Counted from the stretch's first letter, positions 9,055-18,892 are shown. The stretch: 64,000 bases of DNA from CAG-103 sp905215475 (GCA_905215475.1 CAJMPW010000004.1:166062-230061), one strand, 5' to 3'. Notes: generated from the sequence alone by a model not told the origin. Numbers and translations: made by a program.

Positions 9055-9105
9055 ATTATATATTTCTTTTTGGATATTGTAAACAGAAAATGAATCGTGT
9101 ATAAT
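9055..9105. promoter_or_regulatory. Overlapping divergent promoters of the flavoprotein gene and glnS
   Basis: Plus strand: TTGTAA (9077-9082), 17 bp, TATAAT (9100-9105) for glnS. Minus strand: TTTACA (9083-9078), 17 bp, TATAAT (9060-9055) for the flavoprotein. The two -35 boxes occupy the same six or seven base pairs, so the two polymerases should exclude each other. Confidence 0.75.
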
Positions 9106-9157
9106 ACCTTTACGACTTTCTGAGCATCGCAAATTTATGTGGAGTTGAAAAAACACT

Positions 9158-10819
<1,662 letters not shown>

Positions 10820-10838
10820 ATGTAAATATTTATGATTT

Positions 10839-10872
10839 ATCCCTCCCGTTTGTCGCGGGAGGGATATTTTTT
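10839..10872 (+). terminator. Intrinsic terminator of glnS
   Basis: Ten-base-pair stem ATCCCTCCCG/CGGGAGGGAT followed by a T-run. Confidence 0.88.
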
Positions 10873-10895
10873 GTGGCGAAATTGTGAATTTCTTA

Positions 10896-10924
10896 TTGAC
10901 AACCGTCGCCCATGGTGGTATTTT
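10896..10924 (+). promoter_or_regulatory. Promoter of the pyrR-uraA transcript
   Basis: TTGACA, 17-bp spacer, TATTTT. It gives a leader of about 145 nt before pyrR. Confidence 0.75.
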
Positions 10925-10930
10925 ACGCAG

Positions 10931-11055
10931 GATGATATTTTTAAGTCGGTACGAGATACCGGCAAGGTGTCACGGCCAATGAAATCACGATGGGAGCCTG
11001 CATGGGGTCTCCCTGCGCGCTGCCGCCTTGTCTGGACTCGGACAGGGCGTTTTTC
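10931..11055 (+). promoter_or_regulatory. Probable transcription attenuator in the pyrR leader
   Basis: The leader ends in a terminator: GCCTTGTC (11025-11032) pairs with GACAGGGC (11041-11048) and is followed by five Ts just before the pyrR ribosome-binding site. An upstream segment GGCAAGG (10961-10967) can pair with CCTTGTC of that stem and would act as an antiterminator. A further hairpin GGGAG...CTCCC spans 10992-11013. The arrangement fits PyrR-controlled attenuation by uridine nucleotides, but a clear PyrR-binding consensus was not found. Confidence 0.6.
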
Positions 11056-11074
11056 TATGCACGGAGGCATCGCT

Positions 11075-11632
11075 GTGGAGCTCAAATGCAAGGCGAAGAT
11101 CATGGATGCGGCCGCGATCGACCGCACGCTCGTGCGCATCGCGCATGAGATCCTCGAAAAGAACGACGGCACGGAAGATCTGTGCCTGATCGGCATCCAC
11201 ACGCGCGGTGTGCCGCTGGCGCGCAGGCTGGCCGCGAACATTGCGCGCATCGACGGTGTGCAGCTGCCGGTCGGTGAGCTGGACATCTCGCTCTACCGTG
11301 ACGATCTGAGTCCGGCTGCGGATACGCCGGTGCTCAACCGCACCGATGTCCCCTTCCCGGTCGCGGGCAAGACCGTCGTGCTCATCGACGATGTCATCTA
11401 TACCTGCCGCACGGCGCGTGCGGCGCTCGATGCCGTGATGCGGCTCGGCCGTCCGGCGCGCATCCAGCTCTTTGCCCTGATCGACCGCGGCCACTCGGAG
11501 CTGCCGATCAAGGCCACCTACGTGGGCAAAAACATCCCGACCGCCAAGAGCGAGATCGTGGCCGTCCGCCTGCAGGAGACGGACGGGGAAAACAGTGTCT
11601 GTATCCTCGAACGAGGAGATAGAATAGATTAA
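11075..11632 (+). CDS. pyrR: Bifunctional pyr operon regulator / uracil phosphoribosyltransferase
   Basis: 185 aa. The PRPP-binding motif is VVLIDDVIYTCRTARAALDA-like (near residue 101), in the PyrR form with VIYTxRT. HTRGVPLARRLA near 42 and LFALIDRGHSELPI near 136 are also PyrR signatures. PyrR binds pyr leader RNA when UMP is high and also makes UMP from uracil and PRPP. I chose the GTG at 11075 because GGAGG lies seven bases upstream; the ATG at 11057 would place that site inside the gene. It is 23 bp upstream of uraA. Confidence 0.92.
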   Translation: MELKCKAKIMDAAAIDRTLVRIAHEILEKNDGTEDLCLIGIHTRGVPLARRLAANIARIDGVQLPVGELDISLYRDDLSPAADTPVLNRTDVPFPVAGKTVVLIDDVIYTCRTARAALDAVMRLGRPARIQLFALIDRGHSELPIKATYVGKNIPTAKSEIVAVRLQETDGENSVCILERGDRID

Positions 11633-11655
11633 ATTTTCACGGGAGGAAAAAATCT

Positions 11656-13017
11656 ATGAGCAACAAATCCATCGGCAACGAGCCGGTGTACGACGCACGT
11701 ACACTCGGCGCGCCCAGAATGTTCGTTCTGGGTCTCCAGCATATGTTCGCCATGTTCGGCGCGACCGTCCTCGTCCCGGCGCTGACCGGTCTCGACGTTG
11801 CGACGACGCTGCTGTTCGCCGGTCTCGGCACGCTGCTGTTCCACCTGCTGGCCAAGGGCAAGGTCCCGGCCTTCCTCGGCAGCTCGTTTGCCTTCATCGG
11901 CGGCTATAACGCCGTGCGCACCATCGGCACGAACCCGGACGGCTCTGCGATCTATAACAATGACCTGCTGGCCTACGCTTGCTTCGGCGTCGCCATTGCG
12001 GGCCTGATGTACGTGATCCTGTCGACCCTGTTCAAGGTCTTTGGCGTCAAGAAGGTCATGCGCTACTTCCCGCCGATCGTCACCGGCCCGATCATCATCG
12101 CCATCGGCCTGACGCTGTCCTCCTCCGCCATCACCAACTGCCGTGCCAACTGGCTCATCGCCATCGTTGCGATCCTCATCGTCATCGGCTTCAATATGTG
12201 GGGCAAGGGCATGGCCAAGATCATCCCGATCCTGCTCGGCGTGCTCGGCTCTTACATCTTTGCCATCATCATCGACCCCGCGGAGCGCGCCTCCGTCGCC
12301 GCCGCCGTCAGCAGCGCCAAGTGGTTCGGCCTGCCGATCGTGTGGAAAAACAGCGTGTTCCATCTCTTCGCGGGCGAGGTCGACAGCGGCATGCTCTGGT
12401 CTGCCGTGCTGACGATCGTGCCGCTGTCTCTGGCCACCATGGTCGAGCACATCGGCGACATCTGCGCCATCTCCTCCACCTGCGGCAAGAACTACATGGT
12501 CGACCCCGGCTTCCACCGCACCCTGCTCGGTGACGGTCTGGCCACCACGCTCGCTTCTCTCTTCGGCGCTCCGGCCAACACCACCTACGGCGAGAACACC
12601 GGCGTGCTCGCCCTGTCCCGCGTCTACGATCCGCGCGTGATCCGCATCGCCGCCTGCATCGCCATCGTCGTGTCCTTCTGCCCGAAGTTCGCCGCGCTCG
12701 TGTCCGCCATGCCGACGGCCACCATCGGCGGCGTGTCCCTCGTGCTCTACGGCATGATCTCCGCCGTCGGCGTGCGCAACGTCGTCGAGAACAAGGTCGA
12801 CTTCACCAACACCCGCAACGTCATCATCGCAGCGCTCATCCTTGTGCTCGCCATCGGCATCACCTACTCCGGCAGCATCCAGATCGGCGTTGTGTCCCTG
12901 TCGGGTCTGGCTGTCGCCTCCATCGTCGGCATCCTGCTCAACGCCATCCTGCCCGGCAAGGACTACACCTTCGAGCAGAACGATCAGGGCGCGACCTCCG
13001 TGGACTTCAAGGTCTGA
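11656..13017 (+). CDS. uraA: Uracil/xanthine permease (NCS2 family)
   Basis: 453 aa with about 12-14 hydrophobic segments. NCS2 signatures are present: GLQHMFAMFGATVLVP near the N-terminus, a GSSFAFIGGY loop, and LSLATMVEHIGDICAIS with the conserved Glu near residue 262. Uracil uptake is the best substrate because it is cotranscribed with pyrR. It is a cytoplasmic-membrane proton symporter in studied relatives. A GGGAGG site precedes the ATG. Confidence 0.93.
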   Translation: MSNKSIGNEPVYDARTLGAPRMFVLGLQHMFAMFGATVLVPALTGLDVATTLLFAGLGTLLFHLLAKGKVPAFLGSSFAFIGGYNAVRTIGTNPDGSAIYNNDLLAYACFGVAIAGLMYVILSTLFKVFGVKKVMRYFPPIVTGPIIIAIGLTLSSSAITNCRANWLIAIVAILIVIGFNMWGKGMAKIIPILLGVLGSYIFAIIIDPAERASVAAAVSSAKWFGLPIVWKNSVFHLFAGEVDSGMLWSAVLTIVPLSLATMVEHIGDICAISSTCGKNYMVDPGFHRTLLGDGLATTLASLFGAPANTTYGENTGVLALSRVYDPRVIRIAACIAIVVSFCPKFAALVSAMPTATIGGVSLVLYGMISAVGVRNVVENKVDFTNTRNVIIAALILVLAIGITYSGSIQIGVVSLSGLAVASIVGILLNAILPGKDYTFEQNDQGATSVDFKV

Positions 13018-13042
13018 TCGCAGCACGATCAATAGTATTCGT

Positions 13043-13077
13043 AAAGGCCGCCGCAGCAGCTCGCTGCGGCGGCCTTT
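13043..13077 (+). terminator. Intrinsic terminator of uraA, first of two flanking repeat copy A
   Basis: Stem of about 12 bp built on GCCGCCGCAGC/GCTGCGGCGGC with AAAGG/CCTTT ends. A second hairpin with the same 11-bp stem but a different loop lies at 13278-13313. Confidence 0.85.
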
Positions 13078-13081
13078 GAGA

Positions 13082-13262
13082 CTGTCAAAAAGTATTACTT
13101 TTTGACAAAGGGGGCTGCGGCCTGACTGCAGCGCACTCACCGGCCGCCGGAGGCGGCCGGCTCGCACGTTTGCAGGCCGAGAAGTATTTTCTTCGCCGCA
13201 CATGTCGCCGAAGAAAATGATTGGACTTTCTTTCGCCGCGCCGGCGGCGAAACTCTACGAGG
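13082..13262 (-). repeat. Structured dispersed intergenic element, copy A
   Basis: 181 bp, homologous to 38301-38481 in the opposite orientation. Read on the minus strand it holds four hairpins. H1 is TTTCGCCGC/GCGGCGAAA. A fully conserved AAAGTCCAATC linker follows. H2 is ATTTTCTTCG/CGAAGAAAAT, H3 is CCGGCCGCC/GGCGGCCGG, and H4 is GTCAAAAAG/CTTTTTGAC. Between copies H3 and H4 differ in sequence yet stay paired, and H2 shows a compensatory pair. No open reading frame is shared. Function unknown. Confidence 0.85.
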
Positions 13263-13277
13263 TTCTTTGACAAGCAG

Positions 13278-13313
13278 AAAAGCCGCCGCAGCGCAATGCT
13301 GCGGCGGTCTTTT
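13278..13313 (+). terminator. Second terminator-like hairpin flanking repeat copy A
   Basis: GCCGCCGCAGC/GCTGCGGCGGT stem with GCAAT loop and TCTTTT tail. The stem is the same as in the uraA terminator at 13043. Confidence 0.75.
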
Positions 13314-13376
13314 GCTTTGCGCTTCGCCGAGCTACGCGATTGTTAAATTTGTGTCCGGTTTTTTCCAAAAAATCAG

Positions 13377-13405
13377 TTGTAGTTTCTGAAAAAATGCGTT
13401 ATCAT
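13377..13405 (+). promoter_or_regulatory. Promoter of the aminotransferase gene
   Basis: TTGTAG, 17 bp, TATCAT, about 57 bp upstream of the ATG at 13462. Confidence 0.65.
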
Positions 13406-13461
13406 GAATTTGCTTAGGAGCAAAAAGAAACAAGAAATATCCATAAAAACGGAGGAGCAAC

Positions 13462-14652
13462 ATGAAATTTTCCAGCAAAATCGAAAAGTGCGGCCTCTCG
13501 CCCATGCGCAAATTCGCGCCCTACGCAAACGAGGCGGCAAAAAAAGGGAAGAAACTCTACCACCTGAACATTGGTCAGCCCGATATCGCCACGCCCGCGG
13601 CCTATTTTGACGCCGTCAAGAACTTCAGCCAGCCGGTGCTGGCCTACGCCCCGTCCGACGGTGTGCCGGAGATGATCGACGCCGTCGTCAACTACTACGG
13701 TAAGATCGATGCACCCATCACCAACAAGCAGGTACTCATCACCACCGGCGGCAGCGAGGCGCTGCAGATCGCGCTCAGCTGCATTCTGGACGATGGCGAT
13801 GAGATCATCATCCCCGAGCCGTTCTACCCGAACTACACCACGTTCGTCACGCTCACCGGCGCGACCATCCGCCCCATCACCACGACGCCGGAGGAAAACT
13901 ACAAGTTTGCCATCCGCGAGCGCGTCGAGGCCTGCATCAACGAGCACACCCGTGCCATCCTCTTCACCAACCCCGGCAACCCGACCGGCACCATCCTCAC
14001 CGAGGAAGAGCTCAAGCTCATGGCCGACATCGCCAGAGAGCACGACCTGTTCATCATCGGCGACGAGGTGTACCGCGAGTTTGTCTACGGCGGTGAGAAG
14101 CTCATGAGCCTGCTGCAGCTTGAGGGCTACGAGGACAACGTTGTCGTCGTTGACTCCGTGTCCAAGCGCTTCAGTGCCTGCGGCGCGCGCATCGGCTGCA
14201 TGATCACGCGCAACCAGGCGCTGTACAACAACGCCATGAAGTGGTGCCAGGGCCGTCTGTGCGCCTCCACGATCGACCAGGTCGCCTCCGCCGCGCTCTA
14301 CACCGTCGGCTCTGAATACTTCGATGCCGTGCGCACCGAGTATAAGGCACGCCGCGACACCCTCGTCGAGGGGCTCAAGAAGATCCCCGGCGTCATCTAC
14401 TCCGAGCCGAAGGGCGCGTTCTACGTCATGGCCAAGCTCCCCGTGGACGATGCCGAGAAGTTCCAGCTGTTCATGCTCGAGGAGTTTGACGACAACGGCG
14501 ACACGCTCATGTTCACCCCGGCCGAGAGCTTCTACAAGACGCCGCACACCGGCGTCAACGAGATCCGCATGGCCTACGTCATCAATCAGGACGCCCTCAA
14601 GCGCTCCATGGAACTGCTGGCCAAGGGCATCGAAGCCTATAACAGCAAGTAA
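13462..14652 (+). CDS. Pyridoxal-phosphate aminotransferase, class I/II (aspartate-aminotransferase-like)
   Basis: 396 aa. Family motifs are HLNIGQPDIATP near the N-terminus, the LITTGGSEALQ cofactor-phosphate segment, FTNPGNPTGT, the Asp-containing FIIGDEVYREFVYGG, and the Schiff-base lysine in VDSVSKRFSACGARIG. It transfers an amino group from an L-amino acid to a 2-oxoacid in the cytoplasm. Substrate cannot be read from the motifs; aspartate or aromatic amino acids are usual for this group. It has its own promoter, and a bidirectional terminator at 14662 separates it from the convergent exporter gene. Confidence 0.92.
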   Translation: MKFSSKIEKCGLSPMRKFAPYANEAAKKGKKLYHLNIGQPDIATPAAYFDAVKNFSQPVLAYAPSDGVPEMIDAVVNYYGKIDAPITNKQVLITTGGSEALQIALSCILDDGDEIIIPEPFYPNYTTFVTLTGATIRPITTTPEENYKFAIRERVEACINEHTRAILFTNPGNPTGTILTEEELKLMADIAREHDLFIIGDEVYREFVYGGEKLMSLLQLEGYEDNVVVVDSVSKRFSACGARIGCMITRNQALYNNAMKWCQGRLCASTIDQVASAALYTVGSEYFDAVRTEYKARRDTLVEGLKKIPGVIYSEPKGAFYVMAKLPVDDAEKFQLFMLEEFDDNGDTLMFTPAESFYKTPHTGVNEIRMAYVINQDALKRSMELLAKGIEAYNSK

Positions 14653-14661
14653 GCACACGCG

Positions 14662-14699
14662 CAAAAAACCGTCCGTTCCCGGTGGGAACGGACGGTTTT
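14662..14699. terminator. Bidirectional terminator between the aminotransferase and DMT genes
   Basis: ACCGTCCGTTCCC/GGGAACGGACGGT with a 3-nt loop, an A-run on the left and a T-run on the right, so it can stop transcription from both convergent genes. Confidence 0.88.
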
Positions 14700-14709
14700 G
14701 CTATCGGCG

Positions 14710-15588
14710 TCAGGCTTTTGGCCGCCGCTTGAGATTGAGCAGCACGACCGCCGAGAGCACGCACACACAGCCGAGGGCGCTCAGCGGCGTGAGCGTCTCG
14801 TGAAACACGAAGATGCCCACGAGCGTCGCCACGACCGGTTCAAACGAGGCGAGGATGGACGCCTTGCCCGTCTCGAGCCCCGTGAGACCGTAGGTATAGA
14901 GCAGATACGGCAGGTAGCACGTGACAATGCCGAGCGCCGCGCACAGACCGAAGCCCTGCCACGATGCGAACATCACGCCCAGCGGCTGCGCCGCGCCCCA
15001 GAGGATCGCCGCGCCGACCGTGGTCAGCAGGCAGGAGTAGAAATTGACGGTGCTGCTCGAATAGCCGCGGTCGAGCGCACAGCGGGCGAAAATGCTGTAG
15101 AGCGCGTAGCCGAAGCCCGCGCCAAGCCCGTAGAGCACGCCGAGCACCGAGAGCCGATGCGTCCCGCCGACAAGCGACACCAGACAGCACCCAGCAAACG
15201 CCAACACGAGCGCAAGGAGCTTTGGCGCGGTGATGCGCTCATGAAACAAAAGCAGCGACAGCACCATGACGATCGACGGCGCGGTATACAGCAGCACGGC
15301 CGCCGTGGACAGGTCCATGATCGTGATGGCCCGAAAATAGCAATATGTAAAAAAGAGCAGGCTGCAGATGCCCGTGCCGAAAAAGCACCAGAAATCCCGC
15401 AGCCGGATGCGAAACTGCTTCGGATCGCGCACAAGGATCGTCACGCCGAACAGCAGCGCGGCGACGCCGCAGCGCAGCAGGATTGCGCCCGTTGCGTCCA
15501 CGCCGCAAGCCGCCAGCGTGCGCGTGAACAGTCCCATCAGCCCCCAAAGGCAGCCAGCGGCAAGGACAGACGCCGTATATTTGCGCAT
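14710..15588 (-). CDS. EamA/DMT-family transporter
   Basis: 292 aa with ten hydrophobic segments arranged as two EamA repeats, the second starting near LSVLGVLYGLGAGFGYALYS. The first repeat begins ASVLAAGCLWGLMGLFTR. DMT proteins export amino acids or metabolites across the cytoplasmic membrane; the substrate here is not evident. The ATG at 15588 follows GAGGG; the longer frame to 15699 has no hydrophobic or conserved content. It is monocistronic. Confidence 0.88.
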   Translation of the reverse strand: MRKYTASVLAAGCLWGLMGLFTRTLAACGVDATGAILLRCGVAALLFGVTILVRDPKQFRIRLRDFWCFFGTGICSLLFFTYCYFRAITIMDLSTAAVLLYTAPSIVMVLSLLLFHERITAPKLLALVLAFAGCCLVSLVGGTHRLSVLGVLYGLGAGFGYALYSIFARCALDRGYSSSTVNFYSCLLTTVGAAILWGAAQPLGVMFASWQGFGLCAALGIVTCYLPYLLYTYGLTGLETGKASILASFEPVVATLVGIFVFHETLTPLSALGCVCVLSAVVLLNLKRRPKA

Positions 15589-15692
15589 CGCGCAACCCTC
15601 CGTACAGATATTTTCGTGTGGATGATAGCAGGTTTTCAGGCGGTTGTCAATTTGCACGGAGCTCATTTTGCGCGGCATTTTTGTTTGCCCAC

Positions 15693-15721
15693 TTGTCAAG
15701 CCGCAGCGGCTGTGATAAGAT
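15693..15721 (+). promoter_or_regulatory. Promoter of tRNA-Leu
   Basis: TTGTCA, 17-bp spacer, TAAGAT, about 110 bp upstream of the tRNA. The rest of 15589-15831 shows no gene. Confidence 0.55.
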
Positions 15722-15831
15722 GAGTCTGCTGCAAATGCGGCGCGCGGGCAAAGTGATCTGCTCCGCTTCGGGAACCTCCCCGTGGAAAAATAGAGGCTTA
15801 TGAGCGGCGGCCACCCCGCCGCTTTCTGTTT

Positions 15832-15915
15832 GCGCCTGTGATGGAATTGGTAGACATGCGAGATTTAGGTTCTCGTGCTTTCAGCGTGTGGGTTCGAGTC
15901 CCTTCAGGCGCACCA
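15832..15915 (+). tRNA. tRNA-Leu (anticodon TAG)
   Basis: 84 nt with encoded CCA. The acceptor GCGCCTG pairs with CAGGCGC. The anticodon stem CGAGA/TCTCG encloses TTTAGGT, giving TAG. A long variable arm, as in class II tRNA, is present, and the T-loop reads GGTTCGAGTCC. It decodes CUA and, by wobble, other CUN codons. A terminator follows immediately. Confidence 0.96.
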
Positions 15916-15956
15916 CGCCTCCGGCAGCCGATGTATCGGCCGCCGGGGGCGTTTTT
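15916..15956 (+). terminator. Terminator of tRNA-Leu
   Basis: CGCCTCCGGC pairs with GCCGGGGGCG, then GTTTTT. It starts at the base after the tRNA CCA. Confidence 0.8.
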
Positions 15957-16024
15957 GCTTTTGGGGGAACCTTTGTACTGTGCGGCCGTCTGACCATACA
16001 ACAATATAGAAAGGCGGCCTGACC

Positions 16025-16534
16025 ATGAAACGATCTCGACTCCTCCCCGCACTGCTCCTCGCGCTGCTGATGCTCCTCCCCGCCGGCTGCGGCACGCAGA
16101 CCACGGGCGCACCGCAGCAAACGCCCACGCCCACCGAGACCGCGACCGTATCCGGCGCTGCCGGAACGCTGCGTGTGCAGGTTCCGGACAGCTGGAACTA
16201 TGAGATCTGCCCCGAAGGGACACTCGACGGCTCGGAAACCGACTTCGGCATAAAGCTCTGGCCGGGCAGCAGCTCGGACAGCTGTGTGCAGCTGTACTGG
16301 TCGGACAGCTTCGGCGTGTGCGGCACGGGACTGAAGGAAGAATCGCTGACGCTCGCCGGAGACAGCGTCTCCGCCGGGTATTATGACGGCGACAAAAACT
16401 GGACCTTCCTCAGCTATCAGGGAAAAAACAGCGGTGTCTACGCATGGACCGACCCGAATGCGCCGTGGTTCGCGGCGCAGGGTGAGCAGGTGCTCGCCGT
16501 GCTCGACACGGTCGAATGGGAACCGGCAGCATAA
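16025..16534 (+). CDS. Predicted lipoprotein of unknown function
   Basis: 169 aa with a signal peptide (KRSRLLPALLLALLMLL) ending in the lipobox LPAGC, so it should be lipid-anchored to the outer face of the membrane after cleavage before Cys23. A Thr/Pro/Gln-rich linker (residues 27-42) leads to a compact domain rich in Trp, Asp and Gly. No enzyme motif was recognised. It has its own terminator at 16559 and no functional partner nearby. Confidence 0.75.
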   Translation: MKRSRLLPALLLALLMLLPAGCGTQTTGAPQQTPTPTETATVSGAAGTLRVQVPDSWNYEICPEGTLDGSETDFGIKLWPGSSSDSCVQLYWSDSFGVCGTGLKEESLTLAGDSVSAGYYDGDKNWTFLSYQGKNSGVYAWTDPNAPWFAAQGEQVLAVLDTVEWEPAA

Positions 16535-16558
16535 ATAGAATCATGAGAGAAAAGCACA

Positions 16559-16594
16559 CCCCGCAGCAGAGCTTCTGCTGCGGGGCGATTCTTG
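16559..16594 (+). terminator. Terminator after the lipoprotein gene
   Basis: CCCCGCAGCAGA/TCTGCTGCGGGG with a 3-nt loop; the downstream T-run is weak. Confidence 0.65.
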
Positions 16595-16672
16595 TAATAT
16601 GTTATTTTGCCTTATTTCACCGCGGCCGCGCCTACCTCGGGCCGTACGGGAATGCCGGAGTCACTCACTGTC

Positions 16673-17101
16673 TCAATATTCGAAACCGTCTGTGCAGTTC
16701 ATTTCATCCAGCGTGTATTGGTCAACACTCCACTCCACAATCAAACCATCTACTTCCCACCGCGTGGAATTATCCTGCCGGAAAACCTCGACGGCAAGTC
16801 GAGCGTCACCTTCATTTTTAAATACACCGAGGTTCCGGCTATATTCAAATTCATATTCCGCATCGTGAATGTAGACATTGGCCAGATAAACGAGCACCGC
16901 ATGCTCTTCCACTTCGTGCGCAAAAACGACAAATCCGTTGGGATAATCACAAAAACCGGGAATGCTGCGATACTTTTCGATTGCTGCTGCCACCCGCTCC
17001 GCCGACGAAAAGCAGCCGAGCATCGCGCAATCCCCGTAGTGGAAGCGGCCATCCGCCAGCGTTTCCGCCCCGTGCATGTGCACCAATTCATAAATTTTCA
17101 T
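16673..17101 (-). CDS. Conserved hypothetical protein
   Basis: 142 aa starting MKIYELVHMHGAETLADG, with GGAG nine bases upstream. The pattern 'cluster of small-step residues, SSAERVAAAIEKYRSIPGF, DYPNGFVVFAHEVEE' resembles small DUF7336-like proteins in which a helix precedes PGFxDYPxGF. The second half (AEYEFEYSRNLGVFKNEGDARLAVEVF) repeats a similar helix pattern. No signal peptide, membrane segment or catalytic motif is seen. Cytoplasmic; function unknown. Confidence 0.65.
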   Translation of the reverse strand: MKIYELVHMHGAETLADGRFHYGDCAMLGCFSSAERVAAAIEKYRSIPGFCDYPNGFVVFAHEVEEHAVLVYLANVYIHDAEYEFEYSRNLGVFKNEGDARLAVEVFRQDNSTRWEVDGLIVEWSVDQYTLDEMNCTDGFEY

Positions 17102-17245
17102 CTGTCGTTTTCTCCATGACTTCTGTGATCTCCGCAAGCAGAATTTCTGCGCGGCACTGCCATGATAGCAGGCGTGCGAAAACCTGTCAACACGCCAGTG
17201 CAGCGGTCGATAAAGGCTCCATAAGGCATGTATCTCACGTATTTG

Positions 17246-17285
17246 CAAAAACACCTCGCAGCGGCAAGTGCTGCTGTGAGGTGTC
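17246..17285 (-). terminator. Terminator of the YkvI-type transporter transcript
   Basis: Hairpin ACACCTCgCAGC/GCTGtGAGGTGT on the minus strand with a following U-run. Confidence 0.8.
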
Positions 17286-17291
17286 TCTTTG

Positions 17292-18533
17292 TTATTTCGC
17301 CGCGGCGGGGACGGCGGCGGGTTCCGTCTCCTCGGCCGCTTCGGTCTCCGGCTGCGCGGCGGCAAAGCCCTGCACAAGACCGTGCTCGCGGATATACCTG
17401 CGATTTTTGTACACGCCGACAGTCAGGAACGGAACGACCACGACCGCGATGCCGAGATAGCCGCAGTAGCCATAGCCGTACTTGATGATGTTCGTGAGGC
17501 CGGCCATGGAGATGGACATGGACAAAATGATGATGAACGCGGACACGATGGCGCTGCGCACCGGCGCGGACTGGATGCCACGGAACATCGGCAGCTTCTC
17601 AAAGCGGGCGACAAAGCCGAAGATCGTCGTCACGCCCGTGGAGATGAGGCAGAGCATGAGGCAGACACCGTAGACCGCGGTGAGCGCGCGGATGCCCATG
17701 GAATTGCAGACGGTGAGCGTGGGGATGGTCGTGCCGCCGTCTACGGCGGTGTAGACGCCGCGCCAGCAGATGAGCATAAACACGGAGAGCACGAGCGCAA
17801 CGGCGTTCATGACAAAGGAAATCCACATGGACTTGGCGCAGCCCTGCTTGCTGCGCATGGTCGTGCCGCAGGCGATCATGGTCGGGAGCGTGACGCACTG
17901 GAAGCCGGCATAGGTGAAGGCGTTAAAGATCGCTTTGGGGACGTTGGCAAAACCGGTCGTCTAAAAATCCGCAGAGAGCACCGTAAACAGCGGCGACTCG
18001 CTCTTGAAAATGCCGATGGCGTAGATGGTGATGGCGGTGACGAGGATGGCGATGCCCATATAGGTGGACGCCGCGCGGACGATGCCGGCGCCGAAAATGG
18101 TCAGGAGCAGCACGAGGCAGCCGACGGCCACGACACCGAGATAATAATTGACGCCGAAATAGCTCCGCAGCGCGGAGGCCGCGCCCGAGATGGCGGCCGC
18201 GACGGCCATGAGCACCATGATGTAAAAGAAGATCTCAAAGAGCCACTCGATCTTATCGAAGGGATGGTAGAGCGTCTCAAAGAGCTGCTTGTAGCTTGTC
18301 AGGCCGCGGGAATTGTACATAATCATGGCCTCGCGCATCGTGAGCGTGAGCAGCAGCATGGCAATGACGGCCGACACGATGCCGGCCCAGCCGAGGCCGA
18401 CATAGTAGGTATTGGCCTGGTTGCCGGTCGCAAAGCCGCCGCCGGCGTGCGCGGAAAACAGCACCGCGCCGACCGAAAAAGCGGCAAAAAACGGGGTCTT
18501 GGGTATGGATCTGGTTTTGGTCTGGGTTTTCAT
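17292..18533 (-). pseudogene. YkvI-family membrane transporter interrupted by an in-frame TAG
   Basis: A single reading frame of about 413 codons starts at 18533 (MKTQTKTRS, AGGAGG upstream) and runs to 17292, but codon 191 is TAG (17963-17961). The frame continues without any shift on the other side with conserved-looking membrane sequence (TTGFANVPKAIFNAFTYAG). The N-terminal half has SAHAGGGFATGNQ, typical of YkvI/COG3949 transporters related to the LeuT fold. The upstream T-box implies amino-acid uptake. As read, the product is a 190-residue fragment. A nonsense mutation, a sequencing error or a reading-through mechanism are all possible; the C-terminal open frame begins at an ATG at 17879. 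Confidence 0.82.
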
Positions 18534-18554
18534 GATTCGTTCCTCCTGCAAAAT

Positions 18555-18855
18555 GATCTGATGGTTTGGCAGGAAAAAAGAAAACCCTCCGTCTTTCCTG
18601 CCCTCTGGCAGAAGAGACGAAAGGCCGAAAAACCTCCGCGGTACCACTCTTCTTCGTCCCCACGACCGGGGACGTACTCTTCCGGGATACCATCATATCC
18701 CTGCACGCTAACGGGCGCGCCCGTCTGCACCTACTCATCGTTCAGCGCAGCCGCTGTTCAGCCAGTTCGGCAGGTCTGTACGCTTTGTGCCTCGCACCAC
18801 CCGGCACTTCTCTGAAAGGACGTTCCTGCTTACTACTCTGTGTCTTCGCGTTTGA
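18555..18855 (-). promoter_or_regulatory. T-box riboswitch upstream of the YkvI-type transporter
   Basis: AGTGGTACCGCGG lies near 18650-18638 on the minus strand, followed by a terminator (CCTTTCGTCTC paired with GACGGAGGG, U-rich tail) near 18575-18630. Stem I has AGAGAAGTGCC and GGTGGTGCGAGGCAC. In the specifier region GCCGAACTGGCTGAAC, the offset used by the valS and pheS leaders of this window picks TGG (Trp); reading directly after GAA gives CTG (Leu). Trp is favoured but not settled. Confidence 0.88.
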
Positions 18856-18862
18856 TGGCTTG

Positions 18863-18892
18863 ATGATAACACCCGAATTCGCTGCGCGTCAA
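18863..18892 (-). promoter_or_regulatory. Promoter of the YkvI T-box transcript
   Basis: TTGACG (18892-18887), 18-bp spacer, TATCAT (18868-18863), just upstream of the T-box leader. Confidence 0.6.

Noticed and set aside
10832..11074. Extended N-terminus of pyrR from 10832
   Set aside because: This reading would translate the glnS terminator, the promoter and the attenuator. The GTG at 11075 has the proper ribosome-binding site.
13404..13610. Small plus-strand frame starting MNLLRSKKK
   Set aside because: It overlaps the start of the aminotransferase in another frame and begins in its leader, so it is not a separate gene.
17961..17963. TAG in the YkvI-type gene as a special recoded codon
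   Set aside because: Selenocysteine uses TGA, and no pyrrolysine signs are in the window. A plain nonsense mutation is the simpler reading, though strains should be compared.
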